Of a stretch of 64,000 nt of DNA, positions 48,443 through 57,449 are shown piece by piece (the first letter of the stretch is position 1; each line of letters opens with the position of its first letter). Source of the stretch: Martensiomyces pterosporus (Eukaryota; Kickxellomycota; Kickxellomycetes; Kickxellales; Kickxellaceae). The stretch spans positions 88,953 to 152,952 of the forward strand of contig MU603963.1 in NCBI GenBank assembly GCA_025201845.1. Direction: 5' to 3'. The position numbers and the translations under genes are program-made. The notes under the pieces are model-generated. The model saw only the letters and a program-made list of their open reading frames with translations, was not told where the DNA came from and searched no databases.

Positions 48443-49234
48443 ATGTCGCCTATATCGCTCAACAGACCCCGCATCCTCATCCTGCTGATCGTTGTGGGCA
48501 TCATCGGCACCAGCGTCATCCTCACATCGGACCACCACAACTACTGGGGTGCGTTCAGCGGGCCCACGCCCATGGCTGGCGGCGACGCCGAGGGCGGCCA
48601 CAGCGCGCCCCAGCCGCAGCTGACCCTGGAGGAGGAGATGGCCAAGAAGCTGGCCATCATCTTCCCCGTGAACAACAACACAGACATGCAGTTCTACAGA
48701 AACACCTGGCTGCGGGACTTCCTCTATCCCGTGTGCGACTGGGAGGAGCCCGGCTGCAAGATCGTCTGCAACAAGACGTCGACATACCATACGCTGGACG
48801 AAAAGACCTTCTGCTTCTCTCGCCAGATGAAGAACTTCACCGACAAGGAGTTCTTCATCAAGCTCGACGACGACTCCTTCGTCGACAAGGACTACGTGTT
48901 TGACTTGATGCGCGAGCACAGGGGCTCGAAGAAGCCGGTGTATATCAGCGACCACACCAGGTTTGGGGATGGCGGAAACCCCAAAACGCTGGATGGCGTC
49001 CTGTATGGAAACGGCAAGTTCTACATGTTCAACTTTGAGCTGGTCAAGTGCCTCGACGTTGACTTCAAGTACAATGGACACAGAAACGAGGATGCGGTGT
49101 TTGGCGGCATGGTTAATTCCGGGTGCGGCGAGCCAAACGTTACGTGGGTCCAGGAGAACGACGACAAGATCTGGCACAAGGTGTACCGCAACAAGAACAA
49201 GTACATTGACTTGGCTGCGCTGAAGAACCACTAA
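48443..49234 (+). CDS. GT31-like type II membrane glycosyltransferase, array copy 5
   Basis: A 263-residue copy with the longest stem (about 30-68, Gly/Pro-rich). Anchor about 10-28 (RILILLIVVGIIGTSVILTS). Motifs: LAIIFPVNNNTDMQFYRNTW, FFIKLDDDS (Asp 142-144), YISDHTRFGDGGN, YGNGKFYMF and RNEDAVFGGMVNSGCG (about 214-229). Ends KNKYIDLAALKNH. It has its own insertions around the DFILNLDG position and is the most distant of the intact copies, so it may be the founder or a specialised member. The open frame runs 250 codons upstream, but that part is leader-like. Confidence 0.65.
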   Translation: MSPISLNRPRILILLIVVGIIGTSVILTSDHHNYWGAFSGPTPMAGGDAEGGHSAPQPQLTLEEEMAKKLAIIFPVNNNTDMQFYRNTWLRDFLYPVCDWEEPGCKIVCNKTSTYHTLDEKTFCFSRQMKNFTDKEFFIKLDDDSFVDKDYVFDLMREHRGSKKPVYISDHTRFGDGGNPKTLDGVLYGNGKFYMFNFELVKCLDVDFKYNGHRNEDAVFGGMVNSGCGEPNVTWVQENDDKIWHKVYRNKNKYIDLAALKNH

Positions 49235-49560
49235 ATAGCTGGTGCATGGTGGGTCTTTTTCGGTTCGCATAAACGCTGGGGGGTTTTTTCTCCGTTATTC
49301 GCCTGTTTTTTTATATCTCTATAAAGCTGCATTAAAGCATGTTGACAAGCAAACACTAAACACTAAACAGCACAAAGCAAGGCGTGAATGCAAAGGCGCC
49401 ATGGCTGCGCAGCCTCTCCACTCTGGCCCTGGGTCGCAGCGGGGATGGCGTGGGGTGTAGTGTGCAGCGAGCTTCTAGGCACCGTGTGTGTTCACTTGCG
49501 CGTTAGAGACAACGGGGAGGGGCTTGTTGGCATTGTCCTTCTCAGGGACTTTCGGGGAGG
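49235..49560. other. Convergent 3' region (array copy 5 / PPIP5K)
   Basis: 326 bases, T-rich after copy 5. No gene. Right edge of the array. Confidence 0.4.
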
Positions 49561-52500
49561 CTAATTCTCCTGCTGGGCATTTGGGTCATCCAGCAGCTCC
49601 CTGAGCTTCTCAATGGCCTTATCCAGCGGCACGTGGTACGTGAAGTTCCTCCTGGGCAGGACCTTCAGTGCATGCGTTGCGTCCACGTTCATATCCAGAA
49701 CATGGAAGCAGTTCGCTCCGGGACTGAACCCAATCCTCAGCGAGTACTCCCTCGCCAGGGCTGCATCGACATCGGGCTTCCGCTCATAGACCTCGAAGAT
49801 GATGTGGGTCAGATAGTCCAGCTCTCCGACCTTCTCGTACGGAATCATTGTCTGCATGTCGCAGAGGAACACAAGGTTGAGGAGGGTGTGGATGTGCGAC
49901 TCTTTGGTGAAGTAGAACCGCATGCGCGCGGATTTGCCCACCTTCACATCGTTCAGATCGGCAATCAGCTGGCGCAGGAGAGGCACTGAGGCTTGGATGC
50001 CGATCTTTTTGCGCTGCGGCGGCTCGATGCCGTATTCGCGCTGGGTGACAAAGTCAAAGAGGAGCTTCGCCTTGTAGTAGAGCTCCCGGACCTCTTGCTG
50101 CGTGAAGAGGGGGTCCGGCGGGTACTCTGGCGGCGCGCTGTGCTCGTAGCTGCGGGAGACCTGGCCGGAGGAGAGCGCCTCGTGCATTGGCGAAGATGCT
50201 GCTGTGCCCGAGTACAGAGCAGGGCTGGCTGATGGCAGCGACGGGGGCAGTAGGCTTGCGTTCTTGGTCAGGGCAAGCTTGGCCAGAGAATCGGCAACGC
50301 CTCGTCCCAGCCCACTGGAGCCAGCATCACTGCCGCCATTGTCATCTTGCAGGGCAGCAGCAGTAGTATTGCCGTCTGCGTTACTGCCGCCGCTGTGCAC
50401 GCTGATGGGGATGGGCACAGGCTGCTGCGGCGGAGCAGTAGCGGTGGCAGCAGCAGACACCGGCGTATTGCAGCCACCGGTGCTGGCAATCTCAAGGAAC
50501 TCGGCACTCTCCTCAGGCTCATCCGCTGCACCGTCAGACCCCGTGTCGCGCCGCTCCGCCGACCCAGCCTCAAGCGCATTCGACACCGACGTCAGCGCGG
50601 TTGCGTGCGCCAAAGCAATCCTCTCGGCACTGAGCTTCTCCGGCGACATGAAAATGCGCTCCAGGAAGTGCCTATTGTGCAAGGCGTCATACTTCAGCGA
50701 GTCATACAGCTCGCCCACCTTGGCTGGGTCGTACAGGACCTCCCCAGTCTTCTTGTCGACGAGCTGGAAGTCATTGAGGATCTTCTTCCATCTCTCGCGG
50801 AACAGGTCGGCAGTCTCGTTGCAGCACCACTCGTGCTGCAGCTCGCTGGCGCCGTCCTTGCCCAGGTCATCAAAGTTCCTCTCCATTCTCTCAATCAGCC
50901 GGCACATAATGTCGCACGTCTTTTGCAGGAACGCTCTCGGGTGCTTGCCCATGTCCTTGGGCAGCTTCATGCTGGGGGAGTAGTAGGGGTTTTCGGAGAG
51001 CGGGCCGGGGAAGTTGAAAAAGTCGCGTAGCTGGGACTTGGCCACCTCCATTTCGTCCTTCGCCACTGTGCTGTCGTCGAGCATGTCCGAGCGCACCTCA
51101 ACCCTGTCCATGAACTTGGCACCATCGAAGAACGCGCCGCCGTAGGACGACACGGTGGAGAGGACCCGGCGCTCGGTGCTCGAGTATATTTTGACGTCGT
51201 CAAGCAGGTGCCGGTTGATCAGGAGCAGGTCCTTGCGCATGTTCTCGGCCAGATCCTGCGACTGCACGATGCCGGCGTGCGTGCACTCGCCGCCCCACTT
51301 GAGCACAAACTGGACGCGGTCGATCGCCCCGCTCTTTTTGTCCTTTTGCGGCTTGATCTGCACCTTGGTGCCGGGAAAGTCGATCTTGCGCTCGAGCACG
51401 TCGGCCAGGTGCTCCAAGCTCGACTGCGAGTCAGCCAATTGATTGGGGCTGGATAGCGTGCATTTCAGGGCATCCAGGGCGCGGTGGAGCTCTGGCTTCT
51501 GTCTGAAAATGACCTCGGTCTTGGCGCCATCCAGCAGCTGCATCACAGGCGGGCTGCTCAGCACGCACTTGACCTTTTGCTTCGGCGTGCGGTCGGCGTG
51601 GCGGCACACATTGAACACGCCCTTCAGCACCCAGCGGCTCTCGTATGTCACGCGGCCGACGTTCTCGGCATCCACAAACCGCGCGAACCAGCGGTGGTGC
51701 AGCGCCTCCTGGAACCGCACATCGAGAATATGCGCTGCTGTGTCGTAGTAGCTGTCGTTGCCCTTGACAAACGACCACCCGTTGACGTCAATGACCATCG
51801 ACTGCCCGTTGGCCCGCAAAAGGTCGAACCCACATACTCGCTGGCCAAAGGCCTCGGAGACCAGGTAAGCATACTCCAGCTCGTCGGGACTCAGCTGCGT
51901 GACAAACCGCATCTCCTTTCCGTCGCTGTTCCGCCTTACGTGGCCGTCGACCACAGGCGACTTGCGTGTCTCGGCGTGCGCATAGTCCTTGCCCAGCGTG
52001 TACACCTTGACGTCGACCGCGTTGTCGACGTCGATGAACTCCTCGTATATGTACGAGCCCTCGCGGCGCACCGAGCATGGTCCTGGGTAGAACTCGCTTG
52101 ACTTGTTGCCGATCTTGCGGAACAGCTTGCGCACGCCGCCGCCTTGCTCCGTCGAGTAGTAGATGTAGATGTTGTGGTCCTCGGCGTCGCACGGCTTCTC
52201 CACAAACGGCTTGCGGATGATCTCGCTGCCCACCCTCAGCGTGTCCTCGTCAATCTCCTCCACCTGCGTTGCAGTCTCCATAGTGCCCAGCGAGAACCCC
52301 ATTCTCTGCTCGACCACTCGCTGCAGCACGGGGTGCACCTGTGGTCCGCCGTCGCGGCTGACGATGAGGTGCCGCGGAGTGGGCACGCCTATCTGCTTGA
52401 GCATCTCCAGGACGATGCGCCGATCGAAGAGGAGGAACTGCCTGACAAGCGAGTTGACGGAAAAGGGCTTGCGTAGGCGGAAGTACTGGAATGCCTTTTC

Positions 52501-52806
52501 CAGGGGGAAGCCGTTGGAGAAGAAGGATATGAGGAAGTCGCACACGGGCCACTTTTCAATGTCCTCGTCTAGGATGGTCTTTTCGCCAAAGAATATTACC
52601 TCGTAGCGCTTGGTGGCTATCAGGCGGTTGAGGATGTTGGTCATGGGCTTGGACCGCGACTTGGTGTCCATTGCGCACACGCCGATTATCGGCTTGCGGC
52701 CCTCAAACTGCGGGAGATCGATGAAGTGCGGGGACGTCGACAGCTGATCGGTGCCACTGCCGCCGCCCAGCTCGGACAGGAACCCGGACGTGCTTGCCAT
52801 TGGCAT
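49561..52806 (-). CDS. VIP1: Diphosphoinositol-pentakisphosphate kinase (PPIP5K/Vip1/Asp1)
   Basis: A 1081-residue bifunctional enzyme making and removing inositol pyrophosphates, which report phosphate status. The N-terminal ATP-grasp kinase (about 35-360) starts IIGVCAMDTKSRSKPMTNIL, with GEKTILDEDIEKWPVCDFLI and EFIDVDNAVDVKVYTLG. The histidine acid phosphatase domain opens with CRHADRTPKQKVK near residue 400. A low-complexity Ser/Ala/Gly-rich insertion lies at about 735-870 inside the phosphatase part. The tail resumes MIPYEKVGELDYLTHIIFEV and ends near residue 1081. The first sensible start is MPMASTSGFL; 67 upstream codons are leader-like. Confidence 0.93.
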   Translation of the reverse strand: MPMASTSGFLSELGGGSGTDQLSTSPHFIDLPQFEGRKPIIGVCAMDTKSRSKPMTNILNRLIATKRYEVIFFGEKTILDEDIEKWPVCDFLISFFSNGFPLEKAFQYFRLRKPFSVNSLVRQFLLFDRRIVLEMLKQIGVPTPRHLIVSRDGGPQVHPVLQRVVEQRMGFSLGTMETATQVEEIDEDTLRVGSEIIRKPFVEKPCDAEDHNIYIYYSTEQGGGVRKLFRKIGNKSSEFYPGPCSVRREGSYIYEEFIDVDNAVDVKVYTLGKDYAHAETRKSPVVDGHVRRNSDGKEMRFVTQLSPDELEYAYLVSEAFGQRVCGFDLLRANGQSMVIDVNGWSFVKGNDSYYDTAAHILDVRFQEALHHRWFARFVDAENVGRVTYESRWVLKGVFNVCRHADRTPKQKVKCVLSSPPVMQLLDGAKTEVIFRQKPELHRALDALKCTLSSPNQLADSQSSLEHLADVLERKIDFPGTKVQIKPQKDKKSGAIDRVQFVLKWGGECTHAGIVQSQDLAENMRKDLLLINRHLLDDVKIYSSTERRVLSTVSSYGGAFFDGAKFMDRVEVRSDMLDDSTVAKDEMEVAKSQLRDFFNFPGPLSENPYYSPSMKLPKDMGKHPRAFLQKTCDIMCRLIERMERNFDDLGKDGASELQHEWCCNETADLFRERWKKILNDFQLVDKKTGEVLYDPAKVGELYDSLKYDALHNRHFLERIFMSPEKLSAERIALAHATALTSVSNALEAGSAERRDTGSDGAADEPEESAEFLEIASTGGCNTPVSAAATATAPPQQPVPIPISVHSGGSNADGNTTAAALQDDNGGSDAGSSGLGRGVADSLAKLALTKNASLLPPSLPSASPALYSGTAASSPMHEALSSGQVSRSYEHSAPPEYPPDPLFTQQEVRELYYKAKLLFDFVTQREYGIEPPQRKKIGIQASVPLLRQLIADLNDVKVGKSARMRFYFTKESHIHTLLNLVFLCDMQTMIPYEKVGELDYLTHIIFEVYERKPDVDAALAREYSLRIGFSPGANCFHVLDMNVDATHALKVLPRRNFTYHVPLDKAIEKLRELLDDPNAQQEN

Positions 52807-53247
52807 TGCGCTAAATAAGTTGCCAAACAGATGTGTGTGAAGGGCCTGGGGCGGGCAATTTTCTGAACAATATAGGTTAAGGTTGCGTGGGGGCAGGGAG
52901 CGAGAGAGAAAAAGAAGCTGCTCAAGTGCCCGTTTGGTGGGGAGAGGGCTGATTGCCATCATGCACTGATCTTGGACCTGCAGAACACCAATCCTGCCTA
53001 ATCCCAAACCCCAAGCTCAAAAAGACAGGGCTTTTCCCTGCCCCCGGGGCAGCTTTCACATGACTCCTGGTGGGGCAGGAAGCGGCGAGGCAGAAAAGCA
53101 GTCCCGCCGAGTTCTGTCTGGTGCGCCCTCCTGCGACGCTTCTCTTCGCCGTAGAGGCAACATAGTGTGGCTAGGCGTGTTTATTCATAATATACAGTAA
53201 AGGGGTGCGCAGAACACGGGCTAGAAAAGCATCTGGTGCCTTTTGTT
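52807..53247. other. Intergenic region upstream of PPIP5K
   Basis: 441 bases. No gene. Holds the PPIP5K promoter and the 3' end of the small mitochondrial-type gene. Confidence 0.4.
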
Positions 53248-53523
53248 TTAGTTGTTCCAGGACTCTGGGACGGAGGAAAGGCCCTGGACCTCGCGGCTGA
53301 CCATCTCCACGGGGCTCTGGTTCCACGGAGCATGCGCGTCGTCAGCCTGGAGGAGGTCCTGGAGGTACGTGTGCTTGGCCGAGGTTGGCTCGTAGGCGGA
53401 CTCGGGCTCCCTGGCGAATCCATCGACGGTGGAAATGGCCCGCCGCGACAAAAGCGACGGGGCATTGAGTGCGCTGCGGGCAGCGGCGAAGGCGGAGGAC
53501 GAGGCGCGAGCGAGAGCAAACAT
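53248..53523 (-). CDS. Small mitochondrial-type protein with ADDxxAPWN motif, copy A
   Basis: A 91-residue protein I do not recognise. Residues 1-35 (MFALARASSSAFAAARSALN, then SRRAISTV) are Arg/Ala/Ser-rich with no acidic residue, as in matrix presequences. The core (53-82) is YLQDLLQADDAHAPWN followed by VEMVSREVQG. The neighbour at 54413 has the same core and a similar presequence. A mitochondrial role, perhaps as a small respiratory or assembly subunit, is inference. The start is the only ATG near the 5' end of the frame. Confidence 0.6.
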   Translation of the reverse strand: MFALARASSSAFAAARSALNAPSLLSRRAISTVDGFAREPESAYEPTSAKHTYLQDLLQADDAHAPWNQSPVEMVSREVQGLSSVPESWNN

Positions 53524-54412
53524 TTTTTTACCTAGTTGCAGCAGCGGGAAAGGTCAAGGAATTGGGCCAAGAGGGGAGAGAAGATGAATGTGCTTGGCGA
53601 GAGCTCGGGCCAGGACGCTCTGTTTTTATGCAGCCCCGCGTGCGCTCTCTGCCTAGCGCCCGATTCCCATGGAATGAGCGAGGTGGACTGTGTGCGACCG
53701 AGCATGCGTCTACTGTATCTATCGATAATCGCCGGAAATACCCGGCGCGAAGGCAATTGGCCATATCCTTCCGCCCTGGACGGAGGGGATAATAGAGAAA
53801 GAAAAAAATCGCGCCTTGAAAAGGAAAGGCAGGCATGACAGCATGCAAACACAGCACATTGGAGGCTTGGGGGAAGCGACTCTTGACCAATCTCCAGCAG
53901 CGGACAGCGGTGGAGTATATGCAGTCCTCGCAGTCACAGCAAAAGGCCAGTCTGTGATTTGACACATGTCTGCCGGAACAGCGGCTTGCTGCTCTGACAT
54001 GGGAAAGGAGGCAGCGATTGTTTAGGCGTCAGTCACGCTGTAGCCGCCGCATAGTACAGATAAGGAAGCGGGCGAGGGACGCAAACACAGCCGCAGCACC
54101 CCTGTTTTCTGCTGCTGGCCCCATGAAAGCCGGAGTGTGCTTTTTCTAGTGCGAGCGGCACAAGGATGGATTTGCCACCGGCGGCCGAAATCGCAGAGAC
54201 GGCCGGTGCGCAAGGAGCGGAGCGCACACACGCACACACAGCCGCTTTAGTGCACCGAAAGCGATAATCCCTTGGCCTTCGCGCACCAGCGCGTGCCCAG
54301 CGCTCGCCATGTTTCCCATGAATAAGTGAACAGTATATTATGAATGCCAGCAACAAAAGGAAAGCAGGATGGAAATGTACATGAAGACAAAGTGGCTAAG
54401 ACAGAGAGGCGC
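53524..54412. other. Spacer between the two small mitochondrial-type genes
   Basis: 889 bases. No domain-bearing frame. Several short frames overlap on both strands and look like chance. Confidence 0.4.
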
Positions 54413-54715
54413 CTAGTGGAATACCTCATGCGGCTTCCATGTTTTGGGCTCGGCGAAGCCCTCTTGGACCTCCCGGCTGACCACATCGACATTGCCCCTG
54501 CACCAAGGCGCCTGCGAGTCGTCTGCCTTGAGCAGCTCCATCAGGTACTTCTGCTCCTCCAGCAGGACCTTGAGATGCTCCTCGCTCGAGAGATTGTCTG
54601 CACGGGTGTACACGGATGTGTTGGTGTATGCGCGGCGAGATGCTGCTCGGAGGGCGATGGAGGATGCCGGGCCAGCGCCAGATCCAAGCGCGCGGATGGA
54701 GGCGAGAGAGAACAT
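54413..54715 (-). CDS. Small mitochondrial-type protein with ADDxxAPW motif, copy B
   Basis: A 100-residue paralogue of the 53248 gene on the same strand. The presequence-like N-terminus is MFSLASIRALGSGAGPASSI with SRRAY near residue 26. A helical Glu/Leu-rich insert (about 43-57, SSEEHLKVLLEEQKY) is absent from copy A. The shared core reads YLMELLKADDSQAPWC then VDVVSREVQEG. The C-terminus is longer (KTWKPHEVFH). The start MFSLAS matches the MFALAR start of copy A; five upstream codons are ignored. Confidence 0.6.
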   Translation of the reverse strand: MFSLASIRALGSGAGPASSIALRAASRRAYTNTSVYTRADNLSSEEHLKVLLEEQKYLMELLKADDSQAPWCRGNVDVVSREVQEGFAEPKTWKPHEVFH

Positions 54716-55533
54716 TTGGTGGGGGTACAATAGCGGAGTATAGAGCGACGAAGCCGAGTACTGAGGAAAAGCGATTTTAGAGAGAACGGCGGCGAGGAGG
54801 GCGTGAGCAGGGGAGAGACAGCGCTGCCCTTTTATTCCCTTTCGGAGAAGGCAGGGACCCTGGCTTAGCGACTGTGCAGCGCCGGGAGAAGCGTTGTGCG
54901 AGTGGACGAAAAAAGGGCGCCTGAATCACACACACAGCCTCTATTCCCATCCCGCATTGCACTGCCTTCCGCGCTAATGGCAACCAACCAGGCAGGCATA
55001 TCATATACATGGGCAACAGCGTCATGCATTGAGCAAGCAAGAGGGGGGAGGTCCCTTGCCCACCCCCGACCCGCAGCAGCACCGCCAATGGCCGGCATTT
55101 TCCATTCGTGTGCCCGGGTTGGCTGCTTAAACACCACTCTAGCAGCCTGTGGGAACTGTAGCATCTGCGCTTACACTCACATTCACACATGGCTGTTTGC
55201 AGAGCAAATCTGTGTTACTTGGTGGACGATGCGCACATAATCCAACAGCAAGTGGATACATGCGGCTAGAGAGAAGCCAGTGCTGGAATCATGCGATTTT
55301 GTTCCAGCGCCCAAAGGGTAGTCTGCAAAGGGGTGGTGTGATGACCAGAGCGCTGGGCGGCAGAGACGCAGACAACGGCATTGACTATTGTGCGCCATCC
55401 CTACCACTCCCTCCCTCCAATACGAACGACGAGATTGCGCCTGCAAAACCACGCAGAGGCACGTGCCAGTGGCACAGGCTAGCGCTCGGAATGCATGTGT
55501 ATGTCTATTGAATTATGCTGCTATGTATGCAAT
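54716..55533. other. Intergenic region
   Basis: 818 bases between copy B and the MTG2 stop. No gene seen. Confidence 0.4.
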
Positions 55534-57045
55534 CTAGGCAGCGCCCATCGAGTCAAGTATCTCTCGGATCGTATATGTGACCTTCAGGATGTTCTTCTTG
55601 TACTTTGCCGACACCGGGATCAGGGGGATGTCCGTCATCGCCTTCCACCGCTCAAAGTTGTCCCTGGCCACTCCCGCGACATCTGCCTTGTTTACAACCA
55701 CAATCGACGGGCGGCTCGACAGACCCTCGCGGTACAGGTCGAGCTCTCTCTGCAACGCCTCCAAGTCTCCCCACGGGTTCGGCCGACTGACATCAACGAT
55801 ATACACAAGAATCCGGCTGCGCTCAACATGGCGCAAGAATGAGTGTCCAAGCCCAACGTTCTGGTGCGCTCCGGGGATGAGCCCAGGGATGTCCGCCACG
55901 GTGATTTGGTGAGTGTCCCTAAATGTCACCGTGCCAATATAGGGGTTCAGCGTGGTGAATGGGTAGGGAGCAACCTTGGGGTGCGCATTCGACACAGCAC
56001 GCAGGAACGTCGATTTGCCAGCATTCGGCATCCCCACTAGCCCGACATCGGCAATGGTCTTGAGCTCGAGATCTAAAAACCTGGTCTGCCCAGCCAGCCC
56101 CTTCAGCGCATAGTGCGGCTGGCGGTCAGTGGGCGACGAGAAATGCGGGTTGCCGTATCCGCCCAGCCCGCCCTTGGCCACCAATACCCTCTGCCCGTGA
56201 GCAACAAGGTCAACGGAGAGTAATTCCGGGTGGGTGAGCTCCCACTTGAACGCCTTGAACTCCTGCGGCAGCCGCACCTTCTTCATATCGTTTTTATCCT
56301 CCCATCGGGGGTAATGTATAAACAGCGCACTCTTCTCCTGGCTTTTCCGAGCCTCCTCGTCGCCTATTCTCGACTCTAGCTGCTCCAAATATCCGGTGCT
56401 GTCGGAGGCACCCCCAGGGGGCTGCAAATAATCGCCGCCATTAGGGATTTCTACGCGATGCGGCTTGTCGGGGATCTCCCTTTGCGCGATCTCGCGGACC
56501 ATCGTTCCCTTTGGCACTTTGACAATCAGGTCGTCGCCACGCGGTCCGTGCATCGACTTGCCCTTGCCATTGACGCCTGGCCTGGCACTCAGCCGTTGCT
56601 TGATGCAGTTTAGGCTGGTCTCGTTTTCGTCGACCTCAAACCACACGTCGCCGCCACTCCCGCCGTCGCCCCCGTTGGGCGGGCCGCGCGGGACGAAGAC
56701 GTCGCGGAAGAAGCTGACGCATCCGTTTCCCCCGTGCCCGCCAATTGCCGTGCACCGCATGCGGTCTATGAAGTTGCGCCCGGCGCGCTTGCCTCCGCGA
56801 AGCTTCCAATCGACGCCTGTCTGCTGTGCTAATGATGGCTGTGGTTGCTGTGCACTTGCCATCTGACTTTCCATCGCTGCATCTCCCTGTTCATTTAATA
56901 TATGCAGCTGCCTGCGACACCCCAACCTTCTTGTTCTATTTGCGGCCGCCTTTCCGCTGAGATATTGGGCTGACAAGCTGGCTATACGCCTGCTAGATAC
57001 GTGCCCGGGTCCGCGCGATGTGCCAGATAGCAAGGTAAACATCAT
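55534..57045 (-). CDS. MTG2: Mitochondrial Obg-family GTPase (Mtg2)
   Basis: A 503-residue GTPase needed for assembly of the large mitochondrial ribosomal subunit. The N-terminal 50 residues are basic and Ser-rich, a likely presequence. The Obg fold (about 90-330) has GGHGGNGCVSFFRDVFVPRG and NGGDGGSGGDVWF. The G domain has G1 GMPNAGKSTF, switch/G3 DIPGLIPGAHQNVGLG, and G4 NKAD. The Obg domain carries a charged insertion (about residues 215-260, EEARKSQEKSALF). Start: first ATG, MMFTLLSGT. Divergent from MEF2. Confidence 0.92.
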   Translation of the reverse strand: MMFTLLSGTSRGPGHVSSRRIASLSAQYLSGKAAANRTRRLGCRRQLHILNEQGDAAMESQMASAQQPQPSLAQQTGVDWKLRGGKRAGRNFIDRMRCTAIGGHGGNGCVSFFRDVFVPRGPPNGGDGGSGGDVWFEVDENETSLNCIKQRLSARPGVNGKGKSMHGPRGDDLIVKVPKGTMVREIAQREIPDKPHRVEIPNGGDYLQPPGGASDSTGYLEQLESRIGDEEARKSQEKSALFIHYPRWEDKNDMKKVRLPQEFKAFKWELTHPELLSVDLVAHGQRVLVAKGGLGGYGNPHFSSPTDRQPHYALKGLAGQTRFLDLELKTIADVGLVGMPNAGKSTFLRAVSNAHPKVAPYPFTTLNPYIGTVTFRDTHQITVADIPGLIPGAHQNVGLGHSFLRHVERSRILVYIVDVSRPNPWGDLEALQRELDLYREGLSSRPSIVVVNKADVAGVARDNFERWKAMTDIPLIPVSAKYKKNILKVTYTIREILDSMGAA

Positions 57046-57449
57046 CGCCTTGTGGTTTTCTTGGGAAACGGGAGTGCGCAATAGGGCGGATCGGGTTGCT
57101 GATAAGCGCGATAGCGGCTAATTGACTCCAGGGAATCTGCGAATAGAGGAATTGAAATTGCGTGCAGCAGAAGCGAAGAGCACGAGCGCTGTCCAGTTGC
57201 AGAATGGCTTTATTGCTTATTTGTGCTTTTGGCTTTGCGAGTCGAGCCGGAAAATCGAGGTGCATTATATCAGCAACTCACTCAGCGGCGATAAAAAAAA
57301 ACATTGAGCCGCAAGCTTGTTTATCGGTCTCAAGCCAGCAAGGGCTGCCGTGCTCTCTGCTGCTCTCTTCCTCTCTTTCCATCCGTCCCTTGCGTTGGTG
57401 CTACTGGCGCACGCTGTTATTTTGTTTCCTTTGTGCAAAGCGCGGCAGC
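57046..57449. other. Divergent promoter region (MTG2 / MEF2)
   Basis: 404 bases separating two mitochondrial translation GTPases. An A9 run lies at about 57293-57301. No gene; likely shared regulatory region. Confidence 0.45.

Noticed and set aside
42906..49270. Long antisense frames (about 218-304 codons) opposite array copies 1, 2, 3 and 5
   Set aside because: They mirror the sense genes in a fixed frame and read as low-complexity Val/His/Leu-rich protein. Strong codon bias with few stop-complement codons explains them.
42301..49560. Possible transposon or viral origin of the tandem array
   Set aside because: No terminal repeats, transposase, integrase or reverse transcriptase nearby, and each copy has its own spacer.
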